From: an uncultured Clostridium sp.
Lineage (GTDB): Bacteria; Bacillota_A; Clostridia; TANB77; CAG-508
Direction: 5' to 3'
DNA: 26,816 bases
Assembly: GCA_930980675.1 (NCBI GenBank)
Contig: CAKNIU010000016.1
Coordinates: 1 to 26,816 of the forward strand
Shown piece after piece: positions 14,362-23,601 of this stretch. Every line of letters begins with the position of its first letter. Within the stretch, counting starts at the first letter, position 1. The notes under the pieces were generated by a model. The model was not told where the DNA came from, did not search any database, and saw nothing but the letters and a program-made list of their open reading frames with translations. The position numbers and the translations under genes are program-made.

Positions 14362-16554
14362 TTACTTTTTACGTTTTACATCATAAACACTGTCTATTTT
14401 TCCTAATTCTCTTTGGGCTTTAGTTAAATCTTCTTTATTTTTTACTTCTAAAGTAAGTTCTACTGTTGCAATCTTCTCTTTACTTGCTTTAGCAGAAACT
14501 GCAATTAACCTTGTATCTGTATTTCCTATTACTTTTATAACATCTGCTAAAAGTCCTTCTCTGTCATTTGCAAATACTGTTATGTCAACATTATACGCTG
14601 ATTCTTTCTTTTCATCCCAGTAAACATCAATAATTCTGCCTTCATCTTCAAGCAAATCTTTTACATTTTTACAATCTTTACGGTGGACTGTTACACCTCT
14701 ACCTCTTGTAATATATCCTATTATTTCGTCTCCCGGTACTGGATTACAGCATTTAGAAAGTCTTACTAAGCAATTATCTATTCCTTTTACTATAATACCT
14801 GTTTTTGAAGATTTAGCCCTTGGTGTAGATTGTAATTCAACAATTTTTTCTTCAACATTTTCCTCTTCATGGAATTTTCTATATTCTTCTAGAGTTCTAG
14901 TTATTATTTTATTTGCAGTAATTGAACCAAATCCAACTGCCGCATACATGTCATCTAAAGTCTTAAATCCATATCTTTGAAGAGCTGGCAAGTAATACTT
15001 TTGCACAAATAAATCTTCTTCTGTCAGTTCAATTCTTTTAATCTCTTTTTCTATTAAATCTTTACCTTTAGCAATGTTTTGTTGTTTTTCATGTTTCTTA
15101 AACCATTGTTGGATTTTAGTTTTTGCAGATGTACTTTGCACAAATTTAAGCCAATCTCTACTTGGTCCTTTGCTGTTATCATTTGTAATAATTTCAACAA
15201 TATCTCCACTCTTTAATTTAGTTACTATTGGCATCATCTTGCTGTTGATTTTACAACCAACCATCTTGTTGCCAATTTCTGCATGAATCATATATGCAAA
15301 GTCTATTGGAGTACTACCATTTGGTAATGTTTTTATTTCACCTTTTGGAGTAAATACATATACTTCATCCTCAAACAATTCTGTTTTCAGGGTTTTCATA
15401 AATTCTTGAGGGTCTTGCATATCTTTTTGCCATTCTAAGCTTTCTCTTATCCAAGCAAGCTTATCATCTGTAACAACAACATTTGTCTTTTTACCTTTTA
15501 AAAATCCTGATTCTTTATATGCCCAGTGTGCTGCAATACCAAATTCAGCAATTCTATGCATATTGTATGTTCTTATTTGCACTTCAAAAGGTGTTCCATT
15601 TGGACCAATTAATGTTGTGTGAAGTGATTGATACATATTAGGTTTTGGAACTGCAATATAATCTTTAAATCTTCCTGGCATAGGTGTATAAAGCTCATGC
15701 ACAACACCTAAAGCTGCATAACAATCTTTTACCGAATTTACTAATATTCTTAATGCAAATAAATCGTAAATTTGGTCTAGAGTTTTGTTATCTCTTTGCA
15801 TTTTTCTATAAATAGAATATAAATGCTTGGCTCTACCAGTAATTTCACCTTCTATTCTTTCTTTTTTCAAATTAACTTTTATTTCTTCTTTTATTTCATC
15901 AATGAATTTAAGTCTTTCTTCTCTTTTCTTATCTATTCCTGCAACCAACTCTCTAAATTCTTCTGGATATAAATATTTAAAAGCTAAATCTTCAAGTTCC
16001 CATTTTAAAGAATAAACACCAAGTCTATTTGCAAGTGGAGCATATAAATCCATGGTTTCTTTTGCATTTGCAATTTGTCTATCTCTTGTTAAAAATTTAA
16101 GAGTTCTCATATTATGTAGTCTATCTGCTAATTTTATAAGTATTACTCTTATGTCTTTACCCATTGCAAGGAACATTTTTCTGTAATTTTCAACTTGTTG
16201 CTCTTCTGCACTTACATAATTAATTTTTCCAAGTTTAGTAACACCATTTACCATTTCGGCAATTTCTGGGCTAAACTCTTTTGAAATATCTTCAATTGTA
16301 ACATCAGTATCCTCTGCTAAGTCATGCATTAAAGCAGCACAAATTGTAGCATCGTCCAAGCCTAAGCTAGATAGTATATATGCCACTTGAATAGGATGAA
16401 TTATATAAGGTTCACCTGATTTACGCTTTTGGTCTCCATGATGAGCCACAGCATAATTGTAAGCTTTCATTATTAACTTTGAATCTGATTTTCTATTATG
16501 TTTTTTTGTTTCATTTATTACATCTTTTATTGTAACCTCTTTTACTTCTGACAT
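14362..16554 (-). CDS. rel: Bifunctional (p)ppGpp synthetase/hydrolase Rel
   Basis: 730 aa, a full-length RSH enzyme. The hydrolase HD domain has H53, H77-D78 and E81-D82 (ALMHDLAED). The synthetase domain (about 240-350) has PGRFKDYIAVPKPNMYQSLHTT, with the RxKD form (295-298) typical of bifunctional Rel rather than RelA. The TGS domain (about 398-458) begins VFTPKGEIKTLPNGS. A zinc-finger-like region contains RLSKCCNPVPGDEIIGYITRG, and an ACT domain (about 655-728) ends the protein. It makes and degrades (p)ppGpp during amino-acid starvation. The ribosome binding site is GGGGGT. The 86-nt gap behind recJ holds a nested palindrome where apt lies in many Firmicutes. Confidence 0.97.
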   Translation of the reverse strand: MSEVKEVTIKDVINETKKHNRKSDSKLIMKAYNYAVAHHGDQKRKSGEPYIIHPIQVAYILSSLGLDDATICAALMHDLAEDTDVTIEDISKEFSPEIAEMVNGVTKLGKINYVSAEEQQVENYRKMFLAMGKDIRVILIKLADRLHNMRTLKFLTRDRQIANAKETMDLYAPLANRLGVYSLKWELEDLAFKYLYPEEFRELVAGIDKKREERLKFIDEIKEEIKVNLKKERIEGEITGRAKHLYSIYRKMQRDNKTLDQIYDLFALRILVNSVKDCYAALGVVHELYTPMPGRFKDYIAVPKPNMYQSLHTTLIGPNGTPFEVQIRTYNMHRIAEFGIAAHWAYKESGFLKGKKTNVVVTDDKLAWIRESLEWQKDMQDPQEFMKTLKTELFEDEVYVFTPKGEIKTLPNGSTPIDFAYMIHAEIGNKMVGCKINSKMMPIVTKLKSGDIVEIITNDNSKGPSRDWLKFVQSTSAKTKIQQWFKKHEKQQNIAKGKDLIEKEIKRIELTEEDLFVQKYYLPALQRYGFKTLDDMYAAVGFGSITANKIITRTLEEYRKFHEEENVEEKIVELQSTPRAKSSKTGIIVKGIDNCLVRLSKCCNPVPGDEIIGYITRGRGVTVHRKDCKNVKDLLEDEGRIIDVYWDEKKESAYNVDITVFANDREGLLADVIKVIGNTDTRLIAVSAKASKEKIATVELTLEVKNKEDLTKAQRELGKIDSVYDVKRKK

Positions 16555-16570
16555 ATATACCCCCTATCTA

Positions 16571-16647
16571 CATTTAGAATTGTTTATTTTATTAAACATC
16601 ATATGAGAGAGAATGTATGATGTATAATATATATTTAATTCTAAATG
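16571..16647. repeat. Nested palindromes between recJ and rel
   Basis: Outer arms CATTTAGAATT (16571-16581) and AATTCTAAATG (16637-16647) are perfect. Inner arms ACATCATA (16596-16603) and TATGATGT (16616-16623) are also perfect and enclose TGAGAGAGAATG. The 16 nt at 16603-16618 are identical to the 3' part of the GC-rich element at 2278-2408, so this may be an internally deleted relative. The right outer arm runs into the last codons of recJ. Confidence 0.65.
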
Positions 16648-18320
16648 CTTGTCCTCATATCTTTTAAAGTAATTTGCACATTTTCCAAGTCTTTATACCT
16701 ATTTACACTTATGTTTCCGACAATATCTACTTTATCTCCAATTTGATATTTTTCTGCTAAATCTCCCATGCTAAATCCAATTGCGTCAATATAATTATTG
16801 CCATCTATTAAGACTAATTTCAAATGTTTCCCCTCAGATAAAGTTCTAATCGATATGATTTTTAAATTTTTATATAACACAATTGGCATACTATTGCTTT
16901 CACCAAATGGTTCTAATAAAGAAATTTTATCTATTCCAGAAATACTTATATCTGATGAATTTATTTCTTCATCAATCAAAAGCTCTGGTTCTAAGTTTTC
17001 TATGTTTTTTGTTTTTGCATATTCTATAATTGCTTTTTTAAAAGGTTCAAAATTTTTAGTTTTTAAACTTAGTCCTATTGCCATACTATGCCCTCCGCAA
17101 GCTGTTAAGTAATCTTTGCAATTATATACTGCTTCATGTAAGTCAAATCCTTGTATACTTCTACCAGATCCTTTTGAGTTTTCTCCTTCAAAACAAACTA
17201 GTATACTTGGTTTATATGTAATGTCTGTTACTTTTGATGACACAATTCCTATGACACCATGATGCCATCCTTCTTTTCCAAGTACAATGCAAGGTTCATC
17301 GTTTTCTTTAGAAATTAATTCTAGAGCTTCATTATATATATTTTTTTCAATCTCTTGTCTTTGTCTATTATATTCCTCTAACTTAATTGCTAAATTTCTA
17401 GCTTCAATTGGATCATTTGTTAAAAACAAATTTAATGCATCTTCTTGATGTCCCATTCTGCCACATGCATTGATTCTTGGAGAAATTCCAAAAGAAACAA
17501 ATGTAGAGTCTATTTTTTTAACACCTATCATACTTATTAAAGTTTTTAGTCCAATATTTTTTGTAACTGCTACTAACATCAAACCTAATTTTGCAATAAC
17601 TCTATTTTCATCGATTAATGGCACTATATCTGAAATTGTTCCTATACATGCTATGTCTATATATTTTAGCCATTCATTTTCATTTAAATTTAGCTTAATG
17701 CTTAATGCCTGAGTTAACTTGAAAGCTACTCCGCAACCTGCTAACCCATTAAAAGGATATTCATTATCTTTTCTTTTGGCATCTACAACTGCTGTCGCCT
17801 TTGGCAACTCTTCTGGCACTTCGTGATGGTCTGTTATTATAACATCTATTCCTAAACTTTTTGCAAGTTCAACCTCATTTATTGCTGTTATTCCACAGTC
17901 AACCGTAATCATTAAATTGTATCCTTCGCTTGCAATTTCTCTTATTGCTTCTTCATTTAGGCCATAGCCTTCATCTAATCTATTGGGAATATATGTGCCT
18001 ACCTCAATGCCTCTATCTCCAAAAAATCTTTTTAAAATTGTTGTACTTGTAATTCCATCTGCATCATAGTCACCATATATAACTATTTTTTCTTTATTTT
18101 CCATTGCTTTTAAAATTCTATTTACTGCGACTTCCATATCTGGCAATTTAAAAGGATTATGAAAATCTTTTCTTGTGGGATTTAAAAATATTTCTATCTC
18201 TTTGTCTGTCAAATCCTTTTCTGCTAGTTTTTGTGCAACTATATATGTTAGATTAAATTTCTTAGATATATCTGATATTCTATTCTCATCATTTTGTTTA
18301 AGCTTCCATTTTTTATTCAT
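16641..18320 (-). CDS. recJ: Single-stranded-DNA-specific exonuclease RecJ
   Basis: 559-aa DHH-family 5'-3' exonuclease acting in recombination and mismatch/base-excision repair. Metal ligands are visible: D84, D86 and D88 in YGDYDADG, D141 in TVDCGI and D164-H165-H166 in ITDHHEVPEELP. GISPRINACGRMGH and GGHSMAIGLSLK (the DHHA1 part) follow, and a C-terminal OB-like region (about 460-559) begins near LLIDEEI. Length is at the short end for the family but complete. AGAGAGGAA precedes the ATG. It heads the recJ-rel-MBL-hisS block, with a TTGAAA-17-TAAAAT promoter about 110 nt upstream and two hairpins in the leader. Confidence 0.95.
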   Translation of the reverse strand: MNKKWKLKQNDENRISDISKKFNLTYIVAQKLAEKDLTDKEIEIFLNPTRKDFHNPFKLPDMEVAVNRILKAMENKEKIVIYGDYDADGITSTTILKRFFGDRGIEVGTYIPNRLDEGYGLNEEAIREIASEGYNLMITVDCGITAINEVELAKSLGIDVIITDHHEVPEELPKATAVVDAKRKDNEYPFNGLAGCGVAFKLTQALSIKLNLNENEWLKYIDIACIGTISDIVPLIDENRVIAKLGLMLVAVTKNIGLKTLISMIGVKKIDSTFVSFGISPRINACGRMGHQEDALNLFLTNDPIEARNLAIKLEEYNRQRQEIEKNIYNEALELISKENDEPCIVLGKEGWHHGVIGIVSSKVTDITYKPSILVCFEGENSKGSGRSIQGFDLHEAVYNCKDYLTACGGHSMAIGLSLKTKNFEPFKKAIIEYAKTKNIENLEPELLIDEEINSSDISISGIDKISLLEPFGESNSMPIVLYKNLKIISIRTLSEGKHLKLVLIDGNNYIDAIGFSMGDLAEKYQIGDKVDIVGNISVNRYKDLENVQITLKDMRTSI

Positions 18321-18356
18321 TAAAAAAATTCCTCTCTATATACTTCTCTCCTTTTA

Positions 18357-18380
18357 ATAAATTTTACCTATAAAATTTAT
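18357..18380. promoter_or_regulatory. 10-bp dyad in the recJ leader
   Basis: ATAAATTTTA and TAAAATTTAT, perfect arms around a 4-nt loop, lie between the 18384-18412 hairpin and the recJ ribosome binding site. It may be a leader structure or operator. Confidence 0.35.
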
Positions 18381-18383
18381 TTT

Positions 18384-18412
18384 AACAGTAGCCTTATCTC
18401 TTGGCTACTGTT
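18384..18412. terminator. Hairpin in the recJ leader; terminator on the plus strand
   Basis: Perfect 10-bp stem AACAGTAGCC/GGCTACTGTT. On the plus strand it runs into T5, so it would stop antisense transcripts leaving recJ. On the minus strand it lies inside the predicted recJ leader, after the promoter at 18431-18459, where it could attenuate or simply be structural. Confidence 0.55.
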
Positions 18413-18430
18413 TTTATTTATATTGTATAT

Positions 18431-18459
18431 ATTTTACCTCATTTATGAATATTTTTCAA
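18431..18459 (-). promoter_or_regulatory. Predicted promoter of the recJ-rel-hisS block
   Basis: On the minus strand, TTGAAA (18454-18459), a 17-nt spacer and TAAAAT (18431-18436). Confidence 0.6.
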
Positions 18460-18526
18460 TGGATAGCCCAAAATTTTACGTTAGGTGCTCATTTTACATT
18501 TCAGATGGTTTTTTTGAAAATAATTT

Positions 18527-20041
18527 CTAATTGGAATGCTCTTTTTGGCCAATTTTTATAAATTTATTTATTTCAATACTTGCAATAGGTATAAGTACAA
18601 CTATGTAAGGAATTATATATCTTGATTTTGCTTCCCATATAATATGGAATGCAAATCCTCCCATGAAAATTAATAGTAAATAGATTACATTTACTGAAAG
18701 ATTTTTTCTATTTTGTATAAGTACAATTATTGAACATACACACATAAGTATTAGTAAAGCCTTTTGGTAAAATGTTAAAGGTTCCTTAATTACATTCAAA
18801 TAGTCATCCTCACTCTCATGCAACAGATTAAGTCTTACAGCAGAATATGTATTTTCAGACCACATAGAAGCTAGTTTCATTGTATAAAATCTGAATGTAT
18901 AACCCATATTTTGTGAAAAATATGTAAGCCTATCTTTTATTTTTTCAGCATACTCCTCTTTACTACTTTCTGGATTTTTAAGTGCTGGCTCACCTATATC
19001 TTCATTATACCAACCGTTTCCTCTCCAGCTTTCACTCATTCCCATTAAAATATAGCTTATATTCGGATACTCCTTACTCTTGTCTAAATTATATTTGTTT
19101 ATGTAATAATCGTTCACAATTTGTGCTGGCACAATTGACACTACAATAAAAATAACTATTAATAGAGCATTTATAATATTTTCTTTTACAGTTTTACTTG
19201 TTATTTTTGTAAATAAATTAAATAGCAAATAAATTACGGTTGCAATTACAAATATTAAACTATTCATTCTAAACATATATGCAATCATTGAAAAAATTGT
19301 AGCAAGAGTAAAGTATTTTAATTTATTATAATCCATAAATTTCATCATATAATAAACACTAAGCAAAGCAAATGCCAAACTTGGTATATCTCCATACACA
19401 AAAGTTGAAAGCATTGGTAATGATAAAAATGTCAAGAACAATACCATTAGCCTTACCTTATTTATTTTATGGTTTTTTGAAATCATATTACCTATTTTAT
19501 ATATTGCTACAAGTATTATAATGATTGCTATAACATTTAACGCTCTAGGAGTTCCGAATTCATCAATATGAATAAGCCTAAAAAATAAACTATATAAAAA
19601 TGCTTGTGGTATTTGTTGATTATATGCTTGAATATATTCTCCAAGTGGAATTCCTGCATATGTATCACTATTAATTATTTCCTCATCATATCCCCTGTAA
19701 AATAGCTGGCCCATTGAATTTACATGAACTTGGTCACCAACTATTGGAGCTCTTACAAAAATCGTCCAAAGTATATCTGCTATTATATAAATACTTATTG
19801 CAGATATAAAAAGTATTTTTCTTAGTTTTTTCTTTTTTTCATCTTTATATAAATATTTATTCAAAATATTTGAAACAAAATAGATTATTAAGCCTATAAC
19901 TATCAATCCTATAATGTAAAAAATATTATTATAGCTTATTGTTATATGCTCTGAAGCATCTAAATCTGCTGTAAAAATCAGGTTCAAAGATATAACTATC
20001 ACTAAAAATATTATTCCAATTATACTGAAAAATCTTTTCAC
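18527..20041 (-). CDS. GT-C type membrane glycosyltransferase-like protein
   Basis: 504 aa with roughly ten or more hydrophobic helices (for example about 6-24, 43-62, 78-97, 168-184 and 194-213). The first large outside loop holds an acidic motif, APIVGDQVHVNSMGQLF, and a second loop (about 330-400) holds SESWRGNGWYNEDIG. The last helices carry IWEAKSRYIIPYIVVLIPIAS, a pattern common in polyprenyl-phosphate-sugar-dependent GT-C enzymes (PMT/ArnT/GT39-like). It probably transfers a sugar from a lipid carrier outside the membrane; acceptor and sugar are unknown. The start is GTG with GGGGAGAT just upstream. It is a single-gene unit with a strong extended -10 promoter. Confidence 0.75.
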   Translation of the reverse strand: MKRFFSIIGIIFLVIVISLNLIFTADLDASEHITISYNNIFYIIGLIVIGLIIYFVSNILNKYLYKDEKKKKLRKILFISAISIYIIADILWTIFVRAPIVGDQVHVNSMGQLFYRGYDEEIINSDTYAGIPLGEYIQAYNQQIPQAFLYSLFFRLIHIDEFGTPRALNVIAIIIILVAIYKIGNMISKNHKINKVRLMVLFLTFLSLPMLSTFVYGDIPSLAFALLSVYYMMKFMDYNKLKYFTLATIFSMIAYMFRMNSLIFVIATVIYLLFNLFTKITSKTVKENIINALLIVIFIVVSIVPAQIVNDYYINKYNLDKSKEYPNISYILMGMSESWRGNGWYNEDIGEPALKNPESSKEEYAEKIKDRLTYFSQNMGYTFRFYTMKLASMWSENTYSAVRLNLLHESEDDYLNVIKEPLTFYQKALLILMCVCSIIVLIQNRKNLSVNVIYLLLIFMGGFAFHIIWEAKSRYIIPYIVVLIPIASIEINKFIKIGQKEHSN

Positions 20042-20100
20042 TTCTATCTCCCCTTGTATTTTTTATTGTAAATATTTTTTCAAAATTTTATTTTAAAGTT

Positions 20101-20129
20101 ACTATACCATATTTTCAGGTGATTATCAA
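20101..20129 (-). promoter_or_regulatory. Promoter of the GT-C gene
   Basis: On the minus strand, TTGATA (20124-20129), a 17-nt spacer and TATAGT (20101-20106), preceded by TGG (extended -10). Leader of about 55 nt. Confidence 0.7.
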
Positions 20130-20174
20130 TAATTTATTTTTTTAATAACATAGTTTTCAATCAGGAATGGACCG

Positions 20175-20217
20175 TTTTATTATATAGGAAAAACTTGATT
20201 TTTCCTATATAATAAAA
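20175..20217. repeat. 19-bp perfect AT-rich hairpin after rpoD
   Basis: TTTTATTATATAGGAAAAA and its exact complement are separated by 5 nt. It directly follows the rpoD terminator and precedes the GT-C promoter. It may be a second terminator, an mRNA stabiliser or a small repeat; no other copy was seen in the window. Confidence 0.6.
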
Positions 20218-20242
20218 ACGATTGAGGCTTGCCCCAATCGTT
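20217..20242 (-). terminator. Terminator of the dnaG-rpoD operon
   Basis: AACGATTG/CAATCGTT with an inner GGC/GCC and a T5 run after the stem on the minus strand. It begins 5 nt past the rpoD stop. The plus strand also ends in CTTTTT, so it may act both ways. Confidence 0.85.
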
Positions 20243-20246
20243 CTTT

Positions 20247-21482
20247 TTAAATATACTCTTTTAGTTTTTTACTTCTACTTGGATGTCTTAATTTTCTTAA
20301 AGCTTTTGCTTCAATTTGTCTAATTCTTTCACGTGTTACTTGAAATTCTTTTCCAACCTCTTCAAGAGTTCTAGCCTTACCATCATCCAATCCGAACCTT
20401 AATCTTAATACTTTTGCTTCTCTTGGAGTTAAAGTTGACATTACTTCATCAAGTTGTTCTTTAAGCATTGTATAAGATGCAGCATCTTGTGGTGATGGAG
20501 AGTCATCATCTTGTATAAAGTCTCCTAAATGACTATCGTCCTCTTCACCTATTGGAGTTTCAAGCGATACAGGATCTTGAGCTATTTTTTGTATTTCTAA
20601 TACTCTTTCCACTGAAACATCCATTTCTTTTGCTATTTCTTCTGGTGTAGGTTCTCTACCATTTTGTTGTAATAATTGTCTAGATGTTCTTATAAGTCTA
20701 TTTATGGTTTCAACCATATGAACTGGGATTCTTATAGTTCTTGCTTGATCCGCTATGGCTCTAGTAATAGCTTGTCTTATCCACCATGTTGCATAAGTAC
20801 TAAATTTGTATCCTTTTGTATAATCAAACTTTTCTACAGCTTTAATTAACCCCATATTTCCTTCTTGGATAAGGTCTAAAAATAGCATACCTCTACCAAC
20901 GTACTTTTTAGCTATACTTACAACAAGTCTTAGGTTTGATTCAGCCAATTTTTGTTTAGCTGCTTCATCTCCTTCTAGAATTTTTTTAGCCAAGTCTAAT
21001 TCTTGCTCATATGTTAAAAGTGGTATTTTTCCTATTTCTCGTAAATACATTCTAACAGGATCATCTATGCTTACACCTTCTAAGTTATCAACATCTATAT
21101 CTTCAATATCTATGCTTTCAACTTCTTCTAAATCTTCTGCATTTGGTTCAATATCTTCCATGTCATCTTTTAAAACATCTATACCACTATTTTCTAGTGC
21201 ATTAAATATTTCGTCAATTTGTTCTGCAGTAGCATTACCTATTTTAGACGCAAGTTCGCCATATGTTATCTTTCCTTTTGATTTAACATCTGAAATAATT
21301 TTTTGAATTTCCTCTGGTGACTTACCTCTCTTAGCTCTAGCTGGTTTCTTTTCCTTTACTTTATTATTTCCTTCTTTTTGCTCCTTATGTGCCATTCTAG
21401 CACTATCTATTAAATTAATTGCTACTTTAATATCTTTCTTCTTATCCTTTTTTACAACTTTCTTTTTTGATTTCTTATTCAT
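20247..21482 (-). CDS. rpoD: RNA polymerase primary sigma factor SigA/RpoD
   Basis: Housekeeping sigma factor that directs RNA polymerase to -35/-10 promoters. The ATG at 21482 ([12 protein letters not shown]) is preferred over the upstream ATG at 21512 because AGGAAAG lies before it; product 411 aa. A Lys-rich tail is followed by region 1.1 ([12 protein letters not shown]), an acidic stretch (about 105-130), region 1.2 ([11 protein letters not shown]), region 2 ([37 protein letters not shown]), region 3 and region 4.2 ([20 protein letters not shown]). It lies 67 nt behind dnaG, the conserved dnaG-rpoD arrangement. Many promoters in this window match its consensus. Confidence 0.98.
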   Translation of the reverse strand: MNKKSKKKVVKKDKKKDIKVAINLIDSARMAHKEQKEGNNKVKEKKPARAKRGKSPEEIQKIISDVKSKGKITYGELASKIGNATAEQIDEIFNALENSGIDVLKDDMEDIEPNAEDLEEVESIDIEDIDVDNLEGVSIDDPVRMYLREIGKIPLLTYEQELDLAKKILEGDEAAKQKLAESNLRLVVSIAKKYVGRGMLFLDLIQEGNMGLIKAVEKFDYTKGYKFSTYATWWIRQAITRAIADQARTIRIPVHMVETINRLIRTSRQLLQQNGREPTPEEIAKEMDVSVERVLEIQKIAQDPVSLETPIGEEDDSHLGDFIQDDDSPSPQDAASYTMLKEQLDEVMSTLTPREAKVLRLRFGLDDGKARTLEEVGKEFQVTRERIRQIEAKALRKLRHPSRSKKLKEYI

Positions 21483-21549
21483 TTTTAATTCTTTCCTTCC
21501 TAGAAATAACATTTTACTATTAAAGTAAATTTTAATATATATGCATACT

Positions 21550-23337
21550 TTATTTAATCTTTGCTAAGTTTATTATAATAGCATTCAGCTCTTTACCTAA
21601 GTTTGATGATTCTTCTTTTGAGATAGAACTATCATTTAGTTTACTAATAATTTCATTTCTTCTCATAACTAAATTATGTTTTTTATACACTTTTTCTATA
21701 TCTTCTATTCCCTTTTCTACATCTGTTATTTCAAAATCATAAGCCAAAATTCCGCTAATATAGTTAATAGTATCACTATCTTCAAACCAGTTTAAGACAT
21801 TATCTATACTTTCATTTGGAGATAATTTATCATATAAAACTTGAATTATATTTTTATTTTTCTCAGATTTGATGCTTTCTATGCTAACTATTTGTTTTAT
21901 TCGTTCAAATGCTTCTTTGGGATAGTTAATTAAAAGATATATTACCATTTGTTCTCGTCTTGATGTTTGCTCATCAACTTTTTCTTCTTGTTTTGGTCTA
22001 ATTACATTAGGTTTAGCCTCTAAAGTTTTAGGGCTTGCACCTTTGCTTGAATATAATCGTTTATTGATCTCTGCATAAATTGCTTGTTTTGAAATATTGT
22101 ATGTTTGCGCAATTTTATCAACATATACTTCTCTTTCCATGTTGTTATTTACTTCTGAAAGTATTTTAGCAATTGCATTTAAGAATTTAATTTTGTCACT
22201 TACATTATCTGTGTTAAGCTCTTTTTTAAGGTTTTTAACTTTGTATTCTACTACAGATATTGCGTCGTCCATATATTTTTTGAATCTATCCGGACCATAT
22301 TTTATAACAAATTCGTCAGGATCTTTTGCTCCACTTATTTGTAAAACCCTGATGTCACAACCCATGCTTTGGAGTATTTCCATACCTCTAACTATAGCTG
22401 CTTGTCCTGCTCCATCTGCATCATAGCCAAGTATAACTTGCTCTGTAGATTTTCGAAGTAGCCTGCCTTGTGCATCTGTAAGTGCTGTTCCAAGTGATGC
22501 TACAACATTTGTAATTCCTCTTTGGAATAATGAGATTGCATCCATGTAGCCCTCAACAATAAGTAATCTTTTCATAACACCTGGATTAAACCTTTTTGCT
22601 ACGTTTAGTCCAAATAAGTTACGACCTTTACTGTAAACAATATTTTCTGGTGAGTTTATGTACTTAGGTTTGCTGTCATCTAAAACTCTACCACCAAAGG
22701 CAATTACTCTGTTTCTTACATCTTGTATTGGAAACATGACTCTATTACGATATCTATCAATGTACATTCCTTTTTCGCTTTTATTTACTAAGCCCGAAGC
22801 TAAAATTTCTTCATCTTCAAATCCTTCTTTTCGCAAAGCTTTATATAATTCATCAAATTGACCCGAATAGCCTATCATAAACGACTTTAATGTATTATTG
22901 TCTAATTTACGCTTTTTTATGTATTCTTGACCTGGTTTTGATTCTGGTCTGTATAAATTTTTGTGATAAAACTCTGCTGTAAATTGGTTAACATCATAAA
23001 CCTTAGCTTTAAGTTTAGCTACTTTTTCATCTTCATAACTTGTAAGTGTAGGTAATTTAACTCCTACCCTTTCTGCAAGAATTTGCACACTTTCTACAAA
23101 GCTGATATTTTCTATTTTTTGTATGAAGTGAAAAACATTGCCACCAACACCACAACCAAAGCAATGAAAAATTTGCTTATCTGGCGAAACTGAAAATGAT
23201 GGTGACTTTTCATTGTGAAATGGGCATAAACCAAAATAGTTTCTTCCACTTCTTTTTAATGTAACATATTGTGATATGACATCTATGATATCATTACGGC
23301 TTCTAATTTCTTCTAATAATTCATCACTATATCTCAC
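21550..23337 (-). CDS. dnaG: DNA primase DnaG
   Basis: Makes RNA primers at the replication fork. The CHC2-type zinc domain has C38, H41, C59 and C62 ([22 protein letters not shown]). The RNA-polymerase core has the TOPRIM motifs [12 protein letters not shown] and [13 protein letters not shown], and the C-terminal helicase-binding region is divergent. The frame is open to a TTG at 23346, but AAGGA abuts that codon. The GTG at 23337 ([17 protein letters not shown]) has the correct 9-nt spacing and matches the family N-terminus; product 595 aa. It is cotranscribed with rpoD. A perfect 9-bp dyad about 90-115 nt upstream may be regulatory; no clear promoter was found. Confidence 0.97.
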   Translation of the reverse strand: MRYSDELLEEIRSRNDIIDVISQYVTLKRSGRNYFGLCPFHNEKSPSFSVSPDKQIFHCFGCGVGGNVFHFIQKIENISFVESVQILAERVGVKLPTLTSYEDEKVAKLKAKVYDVNQFTAEFYHKNLYRPESKPGQEYIKKRKLDNNTLKSFMIGYSGQFDELYKALRKEGFEDEEILASGLVNKSEKGMYIDRYRNRVMFPIQDVRNRVIAFGGRVLDDSKPKYINSPENIVYSKGRNLFGLNVAKRFNPGVMKRLLIVEGYMDAISLFQRGITNVVASLGTALTDAQGRLLRKSTEQVILGYDADGAGQAAIVRGMEILQSMGCDIRVLQISGAKDPDEFVIKYGPDRFKKYMDDAISVVEYKVKNLKKELNTDNVSDKIKFLNAIAKILSEVNNNMEREVYVDKIAQTYNISKQAIYAEINKRLYSSKGASPKTLEAKPNVIRPKQEEKVDEQTSRREQMVIYLLINYPKEAFERIKQIVSIESIKSEKNKNIIQVLYDKLSPNESIDNVLNWFEDSDTINYISGILAYDFEITDVEKGIEDIEKVYKKHNLVMRRNEIISKLNDSSISKEESSNLGKELNAIIINLAKIK

Positions 23338-23422
23338 TTTAAACAATCCTTCTTTATACTCATACTATTATTATTCGACATATGTAAACTAAATCCTTCT
23401 TAAAATTACAAAAGTCTACATT

Positions 23423-23450
23423 TTATGTAAAGAAATGCATATTTACATAA
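23423..23450. promoter_or_regulatory. 9-bp perfect dyad upstream of dnaG
   Basis: TTATGTAAA and TTTACATAA are separated by 10 nt, in the otherwise gene-free 264-nt carD-dnaG gap. Size and symmetry fit a dimeric regulator site for the dnaG-rpoD operon. Confidence 0.4.
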
Positions 23451-23474
23451 TATTTATCAAGGTTCAAAATATTA

Positions 23475-23499
23475 GTGGACTTATTGTTTTGAAGTCCAC
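23475..23499 (-). terminator. Hairpin in the carD-dnaG gap
   Basis: GTGGACTT/AAGTCCAC, a perfect 8-bp stem with a 9-nt loop. On the minus strand it is followed by AATATTTTG. It is the best candidate for separating carD from dnaG transcription, although the T-run is short. Confidence 0.5.
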
Positions 23500-23573
23500 C
23501 TATATAGTCTGTTTTTAGTTTAATTCATTTTAATTATATTTTTTTAAAAGCTGTGTAATAATTATAATTGTGT

Positions 23574-23592
23574 AATTTAGTCATACTAAATT
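23574..23592. terminator. Small hairpin after carD
   Basis: AATTTAGT/ACTAAATT around CAT, ten nt past the carD stop. The T-run is on the plus strand; on the minus strand it would be only a weak terminator. Confidence 0.35.
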
Positions 23593-23601
23593 TTTAATTA
23601 T

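Noticed and set aside
18475..18506. A possible further REP-like unit (TTTTACGTTAGG followed by CATTTTAC)
   Set aside because: Only the TTTTACG end matches; the GGGGACGG block and the CGTAAAA end are missing, so the similarity may be chance in AT-rich DNA.
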